DNA of 64,000 nucleotides, from NCBI RefSeq assembly GCF_020630935.1, contig NZ_JAHDIG010000002.1, positions 13,395 through 77,394 of the forward strand, given 5' to 3'. Position numbers and translations under genes: made by a program. Shown in pieces: positions 63,717-64,000 of the stretch (position 1 is the first letter of the stretch; each line of letters starts with the position of its first letter). The notes under the pieces were generated by a model. The model saw nothing but the letters and a program-made list of their open reading frames with translations. It made no database searches and was not told where the DNA came from. This stretch comes from Bernardetia sp. GTDB lineage: Bacteria > Bacteroidota > Bacteroidia > Cytophagales > Bernardetiaceae.

Positions 63717-64000
63717 TTAAAATATCTTGCCTGCATTTAATATTCCATTAGGGTCAAATACTTTTTTGATTTCTCTCATCAGACGAAGGTTTACATCGCC
63801 TAGTGCAATAGGCATATAAGGGCGTTTGGCGATGCCTATTCCGTGTTCGCCAGAGAGCATCCCTCCCAAACGAACTACTTCTTTAAAAATTTCTCCAATG
63901 CCTTCTACTACTTTTGTATTCCAGTCTTCATCTGAAATTTGTTCTTTCAAAACATTGACATGCAAATTGCCATCACCTACATGTCCAAAACACACTGAAC
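63717..64000 (-). CDS. FAD-linked oxidase, C-terminal fragment (GlcD/D-lactate dehydrogenase type), partial
   Basis: Only the last 94 codons lie in the window; the frame stays open to the window edge, so the start is missing and an apparent GTG at 63995 is not the true start. FGHVGDGNLHVNV and SGEHGIGIAKRPYM are signatures of the C-terminal domain of glycolate oxidase subunit GlcD and D-lactate dehydrogenase, and the tail VFDPNGILNAGKIF is typical. The enzyme would oxidise a 2-hydroxy acid with FAD. Whether it is GlcD-like or D-lactate dehydrogenase-like cannot be told from this fragment. Confidence 0.9.
   Translation of the reverse strand, partial: SVCFGHVGDGNLHVNVLKEQISDEDWNTKVVEGIGEIFKEVVRLGGMLSGEHGIGIAKRPYMPIALGDVNLRLMREIKKVFDPNGILNAGKIF

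Overview
The window is AT-rich (roughly one third G+C by eye) chromosomal DNA from a member of the Bacteroidota, most likely a marine or gliding Cytophagales of the Bernardetia/Flexibacter/Microscilla kind. Indicators are two-component-regulator-type beta-propellers with Y_Y_Y domains fused to output modules, SpoIIE-type PP2C phosphatases in place of ordinary kinases, secreted TPR proteins, scarce Shine-Dalgarno sequences, and candidate promoters of the TTTG / TAnnTTTG type known from this phylum. The organism assignment is inference. I saw no tRNA, rRNA, CRISPR array, phage or transposase gene.

Layout. (1) 1-12.2 kb, minus strand: CheR-like and CheB-like enzymes, a membrane GAF protein, a large Cache/HAMP/GAF/PAS/SpoIIE phosphatase, a SiaB-type kinase, a SiaC-type phosphoprotein, an ABCG-type transporter and a lipoprotein. 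This resembles the SiaA-SiaB-SiaC partner switch of Pseudomonas, but a transporter stands where the diguanylate cyclase would be. (2) 12.4-14.6 kb: two related coiled-coil proteins of unknown function. (3) 14.9-25 kb: proC, a BrkB/YihY membrane protein, pdxA, a TPR-SpoIIE phosphatase, an MsbA-like exporter, an acyl-ACP desaturase and a YwqK-like repeat protein. (4) 25.4-42.2 kb: two giant propeller-SpoIIE phosphatases, a seven-PAS histidine kinase followed closely by miaA, hisG, an AcpH-like phosphodiesterase and a TPR histidine kinase. (5) 42.3-46.4 kb: the Hen1/Pnkp RNA-repair pair. (6) 46.6-53.2 kb: an NtrC-like regulator without a DNA-binding domain, a STAND ATPase with TPRs, lepA and a LOV-like PAS protein that lacks the photoactive cysteine. 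(7) 53.5-64 kb: a secreted propeller-like protein, two secreted TPR proteins, a lipoprotein, a caspase-like protease, a CPBP membrane protease, an AspA/AstE-type deacylase, two DUF5684-like membrane proteins and the 3' end of a GlcD-type FAD-linked oxidase cut by the window edge.

The dominant theme is signal transduction by regulated serine/threonine dephosphorylation. Four different sensor architectures feed near-identical SpoIIE-type phosphatase domains through the same short linker. Only one SiaB/SiaC pair is visible, so the phosphatases may share or compete for phosphoprotein targets encoded elsewhere. The RNA-repair cassette (2'-O-methyltransferase plus kinase/phosphatase/ligase) is the most complete specialised system.

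The intergenic regions hold several dispersed palindromic elements: a pair with inverted termini (33302-33447, 62913-63040), a pair of about 150-bp long palindromes (22857-23007, 46465-46618), related GC-richer hairpin blocks (50437-50511 and inside 62913-63040), and many simple terminator hairpins. Three genes (pdxA, the first propeller phosphatase, miaA) must start at TTG.
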